A stretch of 64,000 nt of DNA from NCBI GenBank assembly GCA_947462875.1, contig CANHQJ010000003.1, positions 1-64,000 on the forward strand. Reading direction: 5' to 3'. The translations under genes were made by a program, and so were the position numbers. The notes beneath the pieces were generated by a model, which was not told where the DNA came from, made no database searches, and saw nothing but the letters and a program-made list of their open reading frames with translations. Source of the DNA: Verrucomicrobiia bacterium. GTDB taxonomy: Bacteria; Verrucomicrobiota; Verrucomicrobiia; Verrucomicrobiales; Akkermansiaceae. This document shows, piece after piece, positions 54,403 to 63,064 of this stretch; positions within the stretch are counted from its first letter, which is position 1; every line of letters begins with the position of its first letter.

Positions 54403-55173
54403 ATGATCGCCGATCTTAGCTCCAGTCCGTACTTGGGTCTCGGCATGATCGTGTTGGGCATCGCGGTGGTCTGCGCCTTGATCGCTCTGTTGCGTGGTGT
54501 TTTTCGACTCATCGTCAATACCTCACTGCTGGCCGTCTCCTTGTGGGTGGCGTACTGGGTGTGGATGCATACCCCCGGCTGGGGCGAGCTCTTGTTTGCT
54601 CACCCGCCGGTGTGGGTGCCCTTCGTCATCCCTGCCATCGCGGGCCTGGCCACCTTGTTCCTATTGCGAAACATCCTGCGCCTGCTGCTCAATCCCTTCG
54701 GTTCCATGGAGGGCAAGCCGGAATCTTCGGGAGGAAAATGGTTTTCTCTGATCTTCAGCCTCATCCCCACGGCGCTGCTCTGCCTCATCGCCGCCTTGCT
54801 CATCCGCCACCTCGGCACGCTGCGGCAGGTGGAAAATCCGGACAGCACCGCCCTCAGCGCGTTGTGGAAGGACGTGATCGACCGCCACATCCCGCCGTCC
54901 TGGCTGCAGCGGCTCGATCCCCTGACGGATCCGGTGCGCCTGACACTCGCGCAATGGATTTCTCTCGCCAGCGAAGAACACATTCCCCGCGCCATCCCCG
55001 TCTCCGACCCCGATGCCATCGAACAAGGCATGCTGCAGGATCCGAAATGGCGCAAGCTGCTCGAGGAACGCCGCTACGGTGAACTCCTGCGCGATCCCGC
55101 CATCGAAAAAGCCCTGCACGACCCGCGCGTGCAAAAAGTGTTAGAAGAACTGCAGCGCAACATACCGAAGTGA
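54403..55173 (+). CDS. Membrane protein of unknown function
   Basis: 256 residues. Four hydrophobic helices (for example LGLGMIVLGIAVVCALIALL and FVIPAIAGLATLFLLRNIL) are followed by a soluble C-terminal region with a proline and helix-rich part (DPKWRKLLEERRYGELLRD). The layout is like CvpA-type proteins, but the match is weak. It follows aroC by 6 bp and is likely cotranscribed. Confidence 0.6.
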   Translation: MIADLSSSPYLGLGMIVLGIAVVCALIALLRGVFRLIVNTSLLAVSLWVAYWVWMHTPGWGELLFAHPPVWVPFVIPAIAGLATLFLLRNILRLLLNPFGSMEGKPESSGGKWFSLIFSLIPTALLCLIAALLIRHLGTLRQVENPDSTALSALWKDVIDRHIPPSWLQRLDPLTDPVRLTLAQWISLASEEHIPRAIPVSDPDAIEQGMLQDPKWRKLLEERRYGELLRDPAIEKALHDPRVQKVLEELQRNIPK

Positions 55174-55194
55174 TTAGCGCTTTCTCCCCACGCC

Positions 55195-55935
55195 TCAAAA
55201 ATCCATCAGGCCCGATGTTTGATCGAAGCGCGGATCGAGAACGAGCGCGCCTTTTTCGATGCGGATGCGCGACATTTCCTCAAAGCCGAGCCGGATTTCC
55301 TCCGGATACTGGGCGGCCAGGCCAGCAAAAGAATCGCGCACCAGCAGCAGAAATCCCTGAGGCACCACCAGCTTGCCGAAACGCCCGCCGCGACTGACAA
55401 AAGAAAAAACCGGCATCGGCCCGCCATCGAGATCGATGTGCGTTTCGATTTCGCCCTTGGCATTTTCCGTCTGATTGACCGCCACCCACATCGATGTCGT
55501 CATCGGCCAGCCGCCGATCTTGCGCACCATGATCACCTCCGCGCGATCCGTCTCCAGCCGCACCAGCACTTTTTCCAGCGTCACCATGCCACCCAGCGCG
55601 CCGCCCTGTTTGGCAGCGAGGGTCTTGGCGAGGTAGGCATTGATTTCATCCTCGGACAAGCGCAAGGCATATGAACCCTCGATCGATTGGGAAAACACCT
55701 TGGTCAAATCCCGCGCCGCGATCGGATTGACCGGATCATTTCCCGTGCGGATATCAGCGAGATTTTGTGGCTGAAACACCAGCACCAGCACATACGCCAG
55801 CCCGGAGATCAACAGCACCACGCCCAGAACCGCCGCGCGTTCGAGGCTGCCGGCCCGGCGGGGTTTTGGCTCTACACGATTGACGGGGGATTCGGACACG
55901 GCGACCAGCCTACCCATCCGCCGCGATGCGGTCAA
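55195..55935 (-). CDS. Membrane-anchored protein of unknown function
   Basis: 246 residues. One helix (AAVLGVVLLISGLAYVLVLVF) near the N-terminus, then a periplasmic domain of about 170 residues with alternating beta-type hydrophobics (VLVRLETDRAEVIMVRKIGG). No motif recognised. A start at 55917 (MGRLVAVSES) is equally possible. Its stop lies 21 bp from that of the converging gene. Confidence 0.6.
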   Translation of the reverse strand: MTASRRMGRLVAVSESPVNRVEPKPRRAGSLERAAVLGVVLLISGLAYVLVLVFQPQNLADIRTGNDPVNPIAARDLTKVFSQSIEGSYALRLSEDEINAYLAKTLAAKQGGALGGMVTLEKVLVRLETDRAEVIMVRKIGGWPMTTSMWVAVNQTENAKGEIETHIDLDGGPMPVFSFVSRGGRFGKLVVPQGFLLLVRDSFAGLAAQYPEEIRLGFEEMSRIRIEKGALVLDPRFDQTSGLMDF

Positions 55936-56003
55936 TGTCGATCGCAGGGAAAAAATCGCAGCGAAAGCTTGACCAGCCGCACATCTCGCGCTTGCTTGAG
56001 CGC

Positions 56004-56351
56004 GTGTTACACCAAGTTCTGAAATCCAAACTCCACCGCGCGATGATCACCGCCGCCGATGTGGAATACGAAGGCAGCATCGAGATCCCGACTGACCTGA
56101 TGGAAGCCGTGGGCCTGTGGGAGGGCGAAAAAGTCTTGGTGGCATCGATCAGCACGGGCAATCGCCTGGAAACCTACGTCCAGCCCGGCCCCGCAGGCAC
56201 GGGAAACATCATCATCAACGGCGGTGCCGCGCATCGCATCAAAAAAGGCGAACGCGTCGCCATCATGGCCTTCGGTCTCTCGGAAACCCCCGTGCTCGCG
56301 CGCAAGGTGGTGCTGAATGACCAGAATGAAATCATTCGTCCCGGTCGCTGA
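56004..56351 (+). CDS. panD: Aspartate 1-decarboxylase
   Basis: Makes beta-alanine for pantothenate and coenzyme A. The proenzyme self-cleaves at Gly-Ser in YEGSIEI to form the pyruvoyl group. The catalytic region LKSKLHRAMITAADVEYEGSI and the end NGGAAHRIKKGERV are typical. I propose the GTG at 56004 (VLHQVLKSKLHRA), which aligns with the usual N-terminus; an ATG at 55926 or 55938 would give an unconserved extension. The kinase-like gene begins 7 bp downstream. Confidence 0.88.
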   Translation: MLHQVLKSKLHRAMITAADVEYEGSIEIPTDLMEAVGLWEGEKVLVASISTGNRLETYVQPGPAGTGNIIINGGAAHRIKKGERVAIMAFGLSETPVLARKVVLNDQNEIIRPGR

Positions 56352-56358
56352 GGCGCTG

Positions 56359-57225
56359 ATGAAACCTGCGATTCTTGCGGCGAACCGGTGCGTCCGGAAA
56401 TACGGCGTCCAGCCGGACCGCTGCGAGGTGTTGCAAGATGCCCACACGATCGTCGTCCGGCTCACGGAGAACCTGGTCGCCCGCATCGTCACCGATACCG
56501 AAGGCCCGCGCCAGGGCACGATCTGGTTTTCCCGCGAAACCGCGATGGCCGCCCACCTCACCCGGCAGCAGGCACCGGTGATCCCGCTCCACCCGGACCT
56601 CCCGTCCGTCGCCCACCTGCAAGACGGCTTCGCGATGAATTTCTGGCACTACGTCACCGCCATCGATGACGTTCCCCACCCCCGCGACATCGGCATCACA
56701 CTGCATCAGTGCCATCAGGCGCTGCAAACGTTTTCCGAAGACTTGCCCTCCCTCGCCATCCTTCACGAAAGCCTGACGATCCTGGAACAACAGACCGTGC
56801 GTGATGCTCTCTCTCTCGACAGCATCGATCTGCTCGCGCGGCATCTGCGCGAATCGATCGAAACCCTCGCCCCCTGCCCGCAACAAGCCTTGCATGGCGA
56901 TGCCCACATGGGCAATCTCCTCATGACCACCCAAGGTCTGCTGTGGAGCGATTGGGAAGATGCCTTCGCCGGCCCCGTCGAATGGGACCTCGCCTCCGTC
57001 ATCTGGAATGCGAAGTTGTTAGAAAACGATCACGCTACCGCGGATGCCATCGTGCAAGCCTACGCATCCTGCGGCACCGCGATCGACCACCAGGTCCTCG
57101 ACCAATGCCTCATCGCCCGCGCCGCCGTGATGAGCACCTGGTATCCCATCCTCTATCCGAACCCCTCCCCCGAGCGCGTGCAAAAGCTGCAACAACGTCT
57201 GGACTGGCTGGGGGAGCTGGAGTGA
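56359..57225 (+). CDS. APH-fold phosphotransferase
   Basis: 288 residues. The motif LHGDAHMGNLL with the catalytic aspartate and SDWEDAFAGPVEWDLAS with the metal-binding aspartate identify an aminoglycoside-phosphotransferase-like kinase. GAGG six bases before the ATG at 56359 decides the start over ATGs at 56317 and 56326 that lie inside panD. The substrate is unknown. One TTA codon at 57013 is in GTTAG. Confidence 0.75.
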   Translation: MKPAILAANRCVRKYGVQPDRCEVLQDAHTIVVRLTENLVARIVTDTEGPRQGTIWFSRETAMAAHLTRQQAPVIPLHPDLPSVAHLQDGFAMNFWHYVTAIDDVPHPRDIGITLHQCHQALQTFSEDLPSLAILHESLTILEQQTVRDALSLDSIDLLARHLRESIETLAPCPQQALHGDAHMGNLLMTTQGLLWSDWEDAFAGPVEWDLASVIWNAKLLENDHATADAIVQAYASCGTAIDHQVLDQCLIARAAVMSTWYPILYPNPSPERVQKLQQRLDWLGELE

Positions 57226-57304
57226 CAGTGGTGATCTACACTTCTGATGATGCCATCCTTCGATCACGCTCTCACAGGCCATCCGCCCATGCTTTTTTCC
57301 GCAT

Positions 57305-57673
57305 TCAAGCGGACGGTTCGTCTTCGCTATCCAGGGCTTTGGGGATGCGGTCCACTTCTTGCAGGAGGTTGACCATGTCCACGCCCTTGGCCGCGGAGCT
57401 ATCGAGGCGGAAGCTGAGGATGGGCGTGGTTTTGAGCACCACGCGCTTCATCACGCGGCTCTGGATGCGGCCGTGATCGCGGTTGAGTTTGTCCAGCACC
57501 GGCTGCACGTGGCCGCCGAGGATGCTCATCCACACCCGCGCTTCGCGGAAATCCTGGGTGATCTCCACTTCGTTCACCGTCACCAGTTGGCCGGGCCATT
57601 CATAATCCTTCTGCACCACCGCGCTGATTTCGCGGCGTAGCAGTTCGTTGACTCGGTCTTGGCGCTGGGACAT
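57305..57673 (-). CDS. rbfA: Ribosome-binding factor A
   Basis: A 122-residue 30S maturation factor with a KH-type fold: N-terminal RVNELLRREISAVVQK, VEITQDFREARVWMSILG and RVVLKTTPILSFRLDSS. It is the last gene of nusA-infB-rbfA, 25 bp after infB. Its acidic C-terminal tail is typical. Confidence 0.93.
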   Translation of the reverse strand: MSQRQDRVNELLRREISAVVQKDYEWPGQLVTVNEVEITQDFREARVWMSILGGHVQPVLDKLNRDHGRIQSRVMKRVVLKTTPILSFRLDSSAAKGVDMVNLLQEVDRIPKALDSEDEPSA

Positions 57674-57698
57674 GGGGAAAATTTCTTTCTAACAGATC

Positions 57699-59879
57699 TT
57701 ACAGATCCTGTGCCACTTTCTCCAGGGTGTAGCACTCGATCAGGTCGCCTTCCAGATATTCATCGAAGTCGCCGAGACGGATGCCGCATTCGCTGCCGAC
57801 CTTGATCTCGTCCACTTCGTTCTGATAGTGACGCAGCGTGGACATCTTGCCGTCGAAGATCGGCACGCCGCCGCGCACCACGCGGGCGTGGGCCTTGCGC
57901 AGGATCTTGCCTTGCTTGACATACGAACCGGCGGCCACGCCTTTGGTGAGTTTGAAAACCTTTTTCACGTCCGCCAGACCGACGATGTGCTCGCGGTTGA
58001 GGGGCTCGAGCAATCCTTTCATCGCCTCGCGCACCTGATCGATCAATTCATAGACCACCGAGTAGAGCTTGACCTGCACGTGTTCCGTCTTGATCGACTT
58101 CACGGCCTTGCCCTCGACTTTCACGTTGAAGCCGATGACGATGGCATTCGCCGAGCTTGCCATGAGAATATCCGACTCGGAAATGGGACCCACGCCCGCG
58201 ACCAGAATCTGGCACTCGACTTTTTTCGATTCGATCGCTTCCAGCGCGTTCTTGATCGCTTCCACCGAGCCCTGCACATCGCACTTGAGCACGATCTTGA
58301 GTTTCTGCGCGCCGGCGCTGTCATTGACCATGGAGAAAATGTCCTCCATGCGCGCTTTGAGCGGATTGATCAGACGGGCGGCGCGGCGCTCGGCCTGGCG
58401 TTCCTCGGCGAGGCGTTTGGCGGCGCGTTCGTTCTCCATTTCCACGAGCTCGTCACCCACGTGCGGCATGTCCTCGAAGCCGATGATTTCCACGGGCGTG
58501 CCGGGTCCGGCGGACTTGATCGGTTGGCCGAGATCGTTGGTGAGATTGCGGACTTTCCCCGCGAAGGGGCCGCAGATGAAGGGCGTGCCGACCTTGAGTG
58601 TACCGCTTTCCACAATGGCCGTGGCAGTGGCACCGCGACCGGCGACCACACGTGCCTCGATGATGTTCGCGCGGGCGTTTCCTTTCGGATTCGCTTTCAG
58701 CTCCATGACCTCCGCTTGCAGCAGCAGCAGCTCCAACAGATGCTCCATGCCCTCACCGGTGTAGGCGGAGACCTCGGCAAATTCCGTATCGCCACCGAAG
58801 TCGGTCGTTTGCAGGCCCAGCTCGGCGAGCTGGGTCTTGGCGCGCATCACGTTGGCGGCAGGAAGATCGCACTTGGTGAATGCCACCACGATCGTGCGTC
58901 CGGCTTTTTTCGCGTGCTCAATGGCTTCCTTGGTCTGCGGCATGACGCCGTCGTTCGCCGCCACCACGATGACCACGATGTCGGTGACATCGGCACCACG
59001 GGCGCGCATGTTCGAGAAAATGGCGTGACCGGGCGTATCGAGGAAAGTGATCGGCTGGCCGTTGTGGAAAACCTGATAGGCACCCACGTGCTGGGTGATG
59101 CCGCCGGCCTCGGACGAAGCGACGCGGCTCTTGCGGATGGTATCGAGCAAAGTCGTTTTGCCGTGGTCCACGTGACCCATGATGGTGATGATGGGCGCGC
59201 GTGTCTTGAGCAATTCCTCGGGCTCTTCCACCCGTGCTTCCGGCACGACCACAACCTCATCCGGCTTGTGCACGCCCGCACCTTTTTCGCGCTTCTCGCG
59301 CTCGAAGATGAAGCCGTGTTTTTCACAAACTTTCGCCGCGATGTCCGGCTCGATCGCCTGATTGGGCGAAACGAAAATTTTCAGATCGATCAGATCCTTC
59401 ATCAGCAGGAACGACTTCAGTCCCATGCGCGCGGCCAGCTCGGCGACGATGATGGGTGGCTTGATGCTGATGACTTTGTCGTCGGCTCCTTCGGCACCGG
59501 CGGCGGCCACGGGCTCTGCGGCGGCTGGCGCGGCAGGGGTGGGGGCGGCGATGGTCGGCAGAATCGCCGCCAGATCGGGCAGCGGAGGCAATGGCGGCAG
59601 GGCCAGGTCCGCATCTTCCTTGTCGAGCACTTTGGAAATGGTGGGCACTACGGACTTGCCGGATCGCTCGGTCTTGCGGATGCCGGAGCTTTTTTTCTTG
59701 TCGCCCTTATCCTCGAAAATATCGAGCGCCGCCTTTTTCACAGGTGCGGGCGGGGGTGTGGGGGCGGCTTGTTTCGCCGCTGCCTCCCGTTGCCGTTCGC
59801 GGCGCGAGGTCTTGGGCTGGTCCTCAATGAGGTCCAGCACTTTTTTCTTCGGTGGTTTGCTTTCGCTATCGGATGGCAT
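57699..59879 (-). CDS. infB: Translation initiation factor IF-2
   Basis: 726 residues. The Lys/Ala/Pro-rich N-terminus precedes the GTPase domain: G1 [10 protein letters not shown]3 [11 protein letters not shown] (usually DTPGHEAF), G4 TKCD instead of NKxD and G5 SAYTGEGM. The C-terminal domains follow ([17 protein letters not shown] and beyond). It delivers initiator tRNA to the 30S subunit. It lies between nusA and rbfA, as in most bacteria. The G4 variation is noted under findings. Confidence 0.95.
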   Translation of the reverse strand: MPSDSESKPPKKKVLDLIEDQPKTSRRERQREAAAKQAAPTPPPAPVKKAALDIFEDKGDKKKSSGIRKTERSGKSVVPTISKVLDKEDADLALPPLPPLPDLAAILPTIAAPTPAAPAAAEPVAAAGAEGADDKVISIKPPIIVAELAARMGLKSFLLMKDLIDLKIFVSPNQAIEPDIAAKVCEKHGFIFEREKREKGAGVHKPDEVVVVPEARVEEPEELLKTRAPIITIMGHVDHGKTTLLDTIRKSRVASSEAGGITQHVGAYQVFHNGQPITFLDTPGHAIFSNMRARGADVTDIVVIVVAANDGVMPQTKEAIEHAKKAGRTIVVAFTKCDLPAANVMRAKTQLAELGLQTTDFGGDTEFAEVSAYTGEGMEHLLELLLLQAEVMELKANPKGNARANIIEARVVAGRGATATAIVESGTLKVGTPFICGPFAGKVRNLTNDLGQPIKSAGPGTPVEIIGFEDMPHVGDELVEMENERAAKRLAEERQAERRAARLINPLKARMEDIFSMVNDSAGAQKLKIVLKCDVQGSVEAIKNALEAIESKKVECQILVAGVGPISESDILMASSANAIVIGFNVKVEGKAVKSIKTEHVQVKLYSVVYELIDQVREAMKGLLEPLNREHIVGLADVKKVFKLTKGVAAGSYVKQGKILRKAHARVVRGGVPIFDGKMSTLRHYQNEVDEIKVGSECGIRLGDFDEYLEGDLIECYTLEKVAQDL

Positions 59880-59909
59880 CAGTGGTAGTGGCGACGTTTC
59901 GGTGGGGGC

Positions 59910-61175
59910 TTAGGGAGCGGCTGTCAATGCCTGCGCTTTGGTCAAAATCGCGGCGGCTTCGTCTTCGGAAATTTCCAGTGATTCAGCGATGTAATCGGCG
60001 GGCATTTCCACCACCAATTCGAGTGTGATGCCACCGGCGCGGAACAGCTTCGCCGCCAGATCGTCATTCAGACCGAGCTGCTCGCCCAGGCTGTGCGCGG
60101 CATTGTTGATGCGGTCATCAAACATCTTCTGCTGCGATTCATCGCGGCGCACCTGCACATCCCAATCGATGAGACGAGAGGTAAGGCGGGCGTTCTGACC
60201 GCGGCGGCCGATCGCCTTGCTGAGATCTTCCTCGGAAACGGTGACGTGCACGATTTTTTTCTCCGGATCGAGGGTGATGGAGCGGATGACGGCGGGCTTG
60301 AGCGCTTCTTCCACGAGCTGCTTCGGATCATCGCTCCAGCGGATGATGTCCACTTTCTCGTTGTTGAGTTCGCGCACGATGTTTTTCACGCGCGCACCAC
60401 GCAGGCCGACACAGGCACCTACGGGATCGACTTTATCGTCCTTGCTCCAGACTGCGATCTTCGTGCGATGACCGGCTTCGCGAGCGATGGCGCGGATTTC
60501 CACGGTGCGATCGGCGATTTCACTCACCTCCGCCTCAAACAGACGGCGGACGAAATGCGGATGGCTGCGGGAAAGAATCACCTCGGGGCCGCGGCCTTCG
60601 TTTTCCACGGCCACCACGTAGGCGCGGATGCGGTCGTTGATATTGTATTCTTCGGTCGGCACACGCTCGCGCGATGGCATGATGGCCTCGAACTTGCCGA
60701 GATCGATGTATACATCCGAGCGCTCGAAGCGATGCACCACGCCCGAGACGATCTCACCGGCGCGGTCCTTGAACTCCTCGAACAACATTTCCTTTTCCGC
60801 CATGCGCAGGCGCTGCTGCATGGTTTGTTTGGCGGTCTGCACGGCGATGCGGCCGAAGTCTTTGGGCGTGACGTTGAAATCGATTTTGTCATCCACGACA
60901 GCGTCCGGATTTTTTTTCACGGCCACCTTGAGCGGTACCTCGTTGAATTTATCCTGATAGTCGTCATCGGCCACTACGGTGAGTGTGGCAAAAATTTTCG
61001 TTTCGCCTTTTTTGACGTTGATGTCAGCACGCAATGTCTCAATGTGCTCGGCTCCCGGAACCATTTTCCGATAGGCCGCACAGAAGGCATACTCCAAGGC
61101 CGCGATCACCCGACTGCGGTCGATGGCTTTCTCCCTCTCGTAATAATCGATCAAGGCTTCGATGTCGTTTGTCAT
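59910..61175 (-). CDS. nusA: Transcription termination/antitermination factor NusA
   Basis: 421 residues. The N-terminal RNA polymerase-binding domain (ALIDYYEREKAIDRSRVIAAL) is followed by S1 and two KH domains (GACVGLRGARVKNIVRELNNEKVDII and AIGRRGQNARLTSRL), then a short C-terminal helical region. The ATG at 61175 is preferred to 61235, whose extra 20 residues are not conserved. It is first in nusA-infB-rbfA; no rimP is found upstream, where it often lies. A 20-bp perfect palindrome lies 62 bp before the start. Confidence 0.95.
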   Translation of the reverse strand: MTNDIEALIDYYEREKAIDRSRVIAALEYAFCAAYRKMVPGAEHIETLRADINVKKGETKIFATLTVVADDDYQDKFNEVPLKVAVKKNPDAVVDDKIDFNVTPKDFGRIAVQTAKQTMQQRLRMAEKEMLFEEFKDRAGEIVSGVVHRFERSDVYIDLGKFEAIMPSRERVPTEEYNINDRIRAYVVAVENEGRGPEVILSRSHPHFVRRLFEAEVSEIADRTVEIRAIAREAGHRTKIAVWSKDDKVDPVGACVGLRGARVKNIVRELNNEKVDIIRWSDDPKQLVEEALKPAVIRSITLDPEKKIVHVTVSEEDLSKAIGRRGQNARLTSRLIDWDVQVRRDESQQKMFDDRINNAAHSLGEQLGLNDDLAAKLFRAGGITLELVVEMPADYIAESLEISEDEAAAILTKAQALTAAP

Positions 61176-61237
61176 GGTCGTCTGTTCGCTTGGCAGTTGA
61201 ATAGTATAAGTCACACGAGGCATCCCGAGACACAAAA

Positions 61238-61257
61238 GAGTGGGTAATTACCCACTC
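61238..61257. promoter_or_regulatory. 20-bp perfect palindrome upstream of nusA
   Basis: GAGTGGGTAATTACCCACTC is symmetric at every base. It lies 62 bp upstream of the nusA ATG, where a dimeric regulator could control the nusA-infB-rbfA operon. Confidence 0.55.
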
Positions 61258-61455
61258 CTTTCTTACGTCGGAAGCTTCTTCGGCGCGTGTTACAACACGA
61301 AACTCTTGAAAATGCAAGCAGAAAATGGAGTTATGCGCGGGATACGGTCTGGGGACCTGGCGGGGCGGGGGCGGGCGCGGCATTCTGTTTTCTTCGCATA
61401 TGACGATGACCTCATCCCGCGCGGTGCGTTTTTGCGCAATTTGCCATGTTTTTAA

Positions 61456-61483
61456 TTGACGGAATTGCCATTGTGAATACAAT
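61456..61483 (+). promoter_or_regulatory. Strong putative promoter of the entericidin-like gene
   Basis: TTGACG (61456-61461), 16-bp spacer, TACAAT (61478-61483), 20 bp before the ATG at 61504. Close to sigma-70 consensus. Confidence 0.6.
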
Positions 61484-61503
61484 CTCCGCCTCACCAACAC
61501 ACT

Positions 61504-61644
61504 ATGAAAACGACCATTTGGATGACTGTTGTGGCTGCGGCCGTATGCTTGCTTAACTCCTGCGGAACCATCAAAGGCTTCGGCAACGACGTTCAACGGG
61601 CAGGTGGCGCCATCTCGGACACGGCATCCCGCGCAGCGAACTAA
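61504..61644 (+). CDS. Entericidin-like lipopeptide
   Basis: 46 residues: a signal (MKTTIWMTVVAAAVCLLNSC) with a lipobox ending in cysteine, then GTIKGFGNDVQRAGGAISD, which resembles the short helical body of EcnA/EcnB lipoproteins. Such peptides are outer-membrane lipoproteins, sometimes with toxin-like or stress roles. The strong promoter fits high expression. It is not part of any obvious partner pair here. Confidence 0.75.
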   Translation: MKTTIWMTVVAAAVCLLNSCGTIKGFGNDVQRAGGAISDTASRAAN

Positions 61645-61680
61645 TCGCCGCACGATTGCCCGACTCCGCGCGGAGCTGTA

Positions 61681-62613
61681 TCACTTCTCGATGCGAGTGA
61701 TCTTGTAGCCCTGTTTTTCCAGATGGCTGCGGATGCTCACATCACCTGCGAAGTGAGCAGCTCCCGCGGCGAAAAAGTGACACTTCGCTGGTGTATCCGC
61801 CAGTTTTTTAGCGATCGTCTCCGCCATGCTGCGGTCGCGGTCGGTGAGTAGTTTCTGATAGAAACGCTCGCCCAGTTCTTTGTGCTCGCCTTTCGCCATC
61901 TCGGCGATGCCTTTGTCCATCTCTTTCTTGATGGCATCGACCTCGCCGGAGACGTAGGCATCGATCAGGATTTGCATGCTGTCCTTTTTCGCGGCACGGT
62001 CCTCTTTCATGAGGCGCACGGTTTCGCCGAGCAGGATGATTTGCTCTTCCTCGTTGAACTGATCAAAGAGCCCGAGCTGGCTGGCGGCGGTCTCTATGCT
62101 GTCGGTCTGCTTTTCTGCCTCCTCGGCACTTTTCCACAGGGTCGCATCCATGGATTCCTCGCCGGCAAGCTGTGCCTTCAGCATGGGCAGGCTGACGGCC
62201 ATGACCCAGGTTTTCATGGGCTGAAAAGGAGTGATGTCGAGCGCGGGATTGATGGCCTGGAGTTCGGTTTCCACTTGGTTTTTCAATTTCTCGCCGATCG
62301 ACTGCACCAGGGTCTTGTTGTCCTTGCGCACGAGCTGCTGGGTGATAGCCAGTTGGGTTTTTTCATCACTGGGGATCTCAGTGTAAAGGACATCGCATTC
62401 CTGAAACGCCTTTTCCGCTGTGGGATGGAGTTTTCCCAGCGGACCGCTGCCGAGATGAATGGTGCCGAAAAGATAGCTCGGCTTGGTCAGCCCCTTGCCC
62501 TCGATTTTCCAGAGCATGGGCTTGAGCGGATGGGCGGGCTCCTCCGCAGCGTTGGCGGAAAGGAACGGCAGTAGAAAAACCGAGGCACAGAGGGAACGGA
62601 AAAGAAGTTTCAT
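61681..62613 (-). CDS. TraB/GumN-family protein
   Basis: 310 residues. A signal peptide (LFRSLCASVFLLPFLSANA) is followed by the TraB/GumN domain: KPSYLFGTIHLGSGPLGKL with the conserved GTxH, VLYTEIP, and the C-terminal FAAGAAHFAGD with the conserved GxxH. Relatives are metal-dependent proteases in mating or envelope control. The ATG at 62613 is chosen because it begins the signal. Confidence 0.82.
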   Translation of the reverse strand: MKLLFRSLCASVFLLPFLSANAAEEPAHPLKPMLWKIEGKGLTKPSYLFGTIHLGSGPLGKLHPTAEKAFQECDVLYTEIPSDEKTQLAITQQLVRKDNKTLVQSIGEKLKNQVETELQAINPALDITPFQPMKTWVMAVSLPMLKAQLAGEESMDATLWKSAEEAEKQTDSIETAASQLGLFDQFNEEEQIILLGETVRLMKEDRAAKKDSMQILIDAYVSGEVDAIKKEMDKGIAEMAKGEHKELGERFYQKLLTDRDRSMAETIAKKLADTPAKCHFFAAGAAHFAGDVSIRSHLEKQGYKITRIEK

Positions 62614-62741
62614 GCGGCACAAACGATGGCGCATGACGGCGATCTGTCGAGTGGAAAAGCCGATACCGCTCGCGATAGGGGAGATTTTCCTCTGCCGAGC
62701 CCGGCTCTCCGGCATCTCTAGGCATCGGATACAGTTTAAGC

Positions 62742-62769
62742 TTGCTAAGCACCCATATTCCTGTATTGT
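62742..62769 (+). promoter_or_regulatory. Putative promoter of the vapB-vapC pair
   Basis: TTGCTA (62742-62747), 16-bp spacer, TATTGT (62764-62769), 10 bp before the vapB ATG. VapB proteins normally repress such a promoter. Confidence 0.4.
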
Positions 62770-62779
62770 CACCTTGTTT

Positions 62780-63064
62780 ATGAAAACGACACTGGATTTG
62801 CCCGATGATTTGCTCGCAGAAGCAAAGGTGGTGGCGGCGCGCCGTCGCATCACGCTCAAGGCCATGGTCGAGCACGCGCTGCGCCGGGAAATCGCCCCTC
62901 CCCTCGTGTTGCCAGCAGATAGCCCGCTGGAAATGAATGAACTGGGGATGCTGGTGCTTAAGAAGAGAGGGGGCAAGGGCGTCACGATGGAACAATTGGA
63001 TGCGATTCAGGAAGAAATCGACCGCGAAGACGCCGAGCGCGCCATGGGACCTTGGACAAAATGA
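62780..63064 (+). CDS. vapB: VapB-like antitoxin, ribbon-helix-helix
   Basis: 94 residues. The N-terminus MKTTLDLPDDLLAEAKVVAA is a ribbon-helix-helix DNA-binding start, followed by RITLKAMVEHALRREI; the C-terminal part should neutralise the toxin. The ATG at 62780 is supported by the promoter above it. It overlaps the toxin gene by ATGA, the usual toxin-antitoxin coupling. Confidence 0.82.
   Translation: MKTTLDLPDDLLAEAKVVAARRRITLKAMVEHALRREIAPPLVLPADSPLEMNELGMLVLKKRGGKGVTMEQLDAIQEEIDREDAERAMGPWTK

Larger units (their letters stand above)
61176..61503. other. Gap of about 330 bp between divergent nusA and the entericidin-like gene
   Basis: Noncoding by inspection. It contains the 20-bp palindrome at 61238-61257, a 9-bp inverted repeat GCGCGGGAT (61335-61343) with its complement at 61414-61422, and the entericidin promoter near 61456. 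A 71-residue plus-strand frame here looks spurious. A short RNA is possible but not shown. Confidence 0.5.

Noticed and set aside
57828-59888. A 686-codon open frame antisense to infB
   Set aside because: It mirrors the codon bias of infB, is His- and Arg-rich without domains, and has no start context. Long antisense frames are expected in GC-rich genes.
61176-61237. TATACT considered as a -10 box for nusA
   Set aside because: No -35 at a proper distance; the best TTGTGT lies 21 bp away, too far for confidence.
61240-61455. 71-codon plus-strand frame in the nusA/entericidin gap
   Set aside because: No ribosome site, and its start overlaps the palindrome; the composition is low-complexity Arg/Gly.
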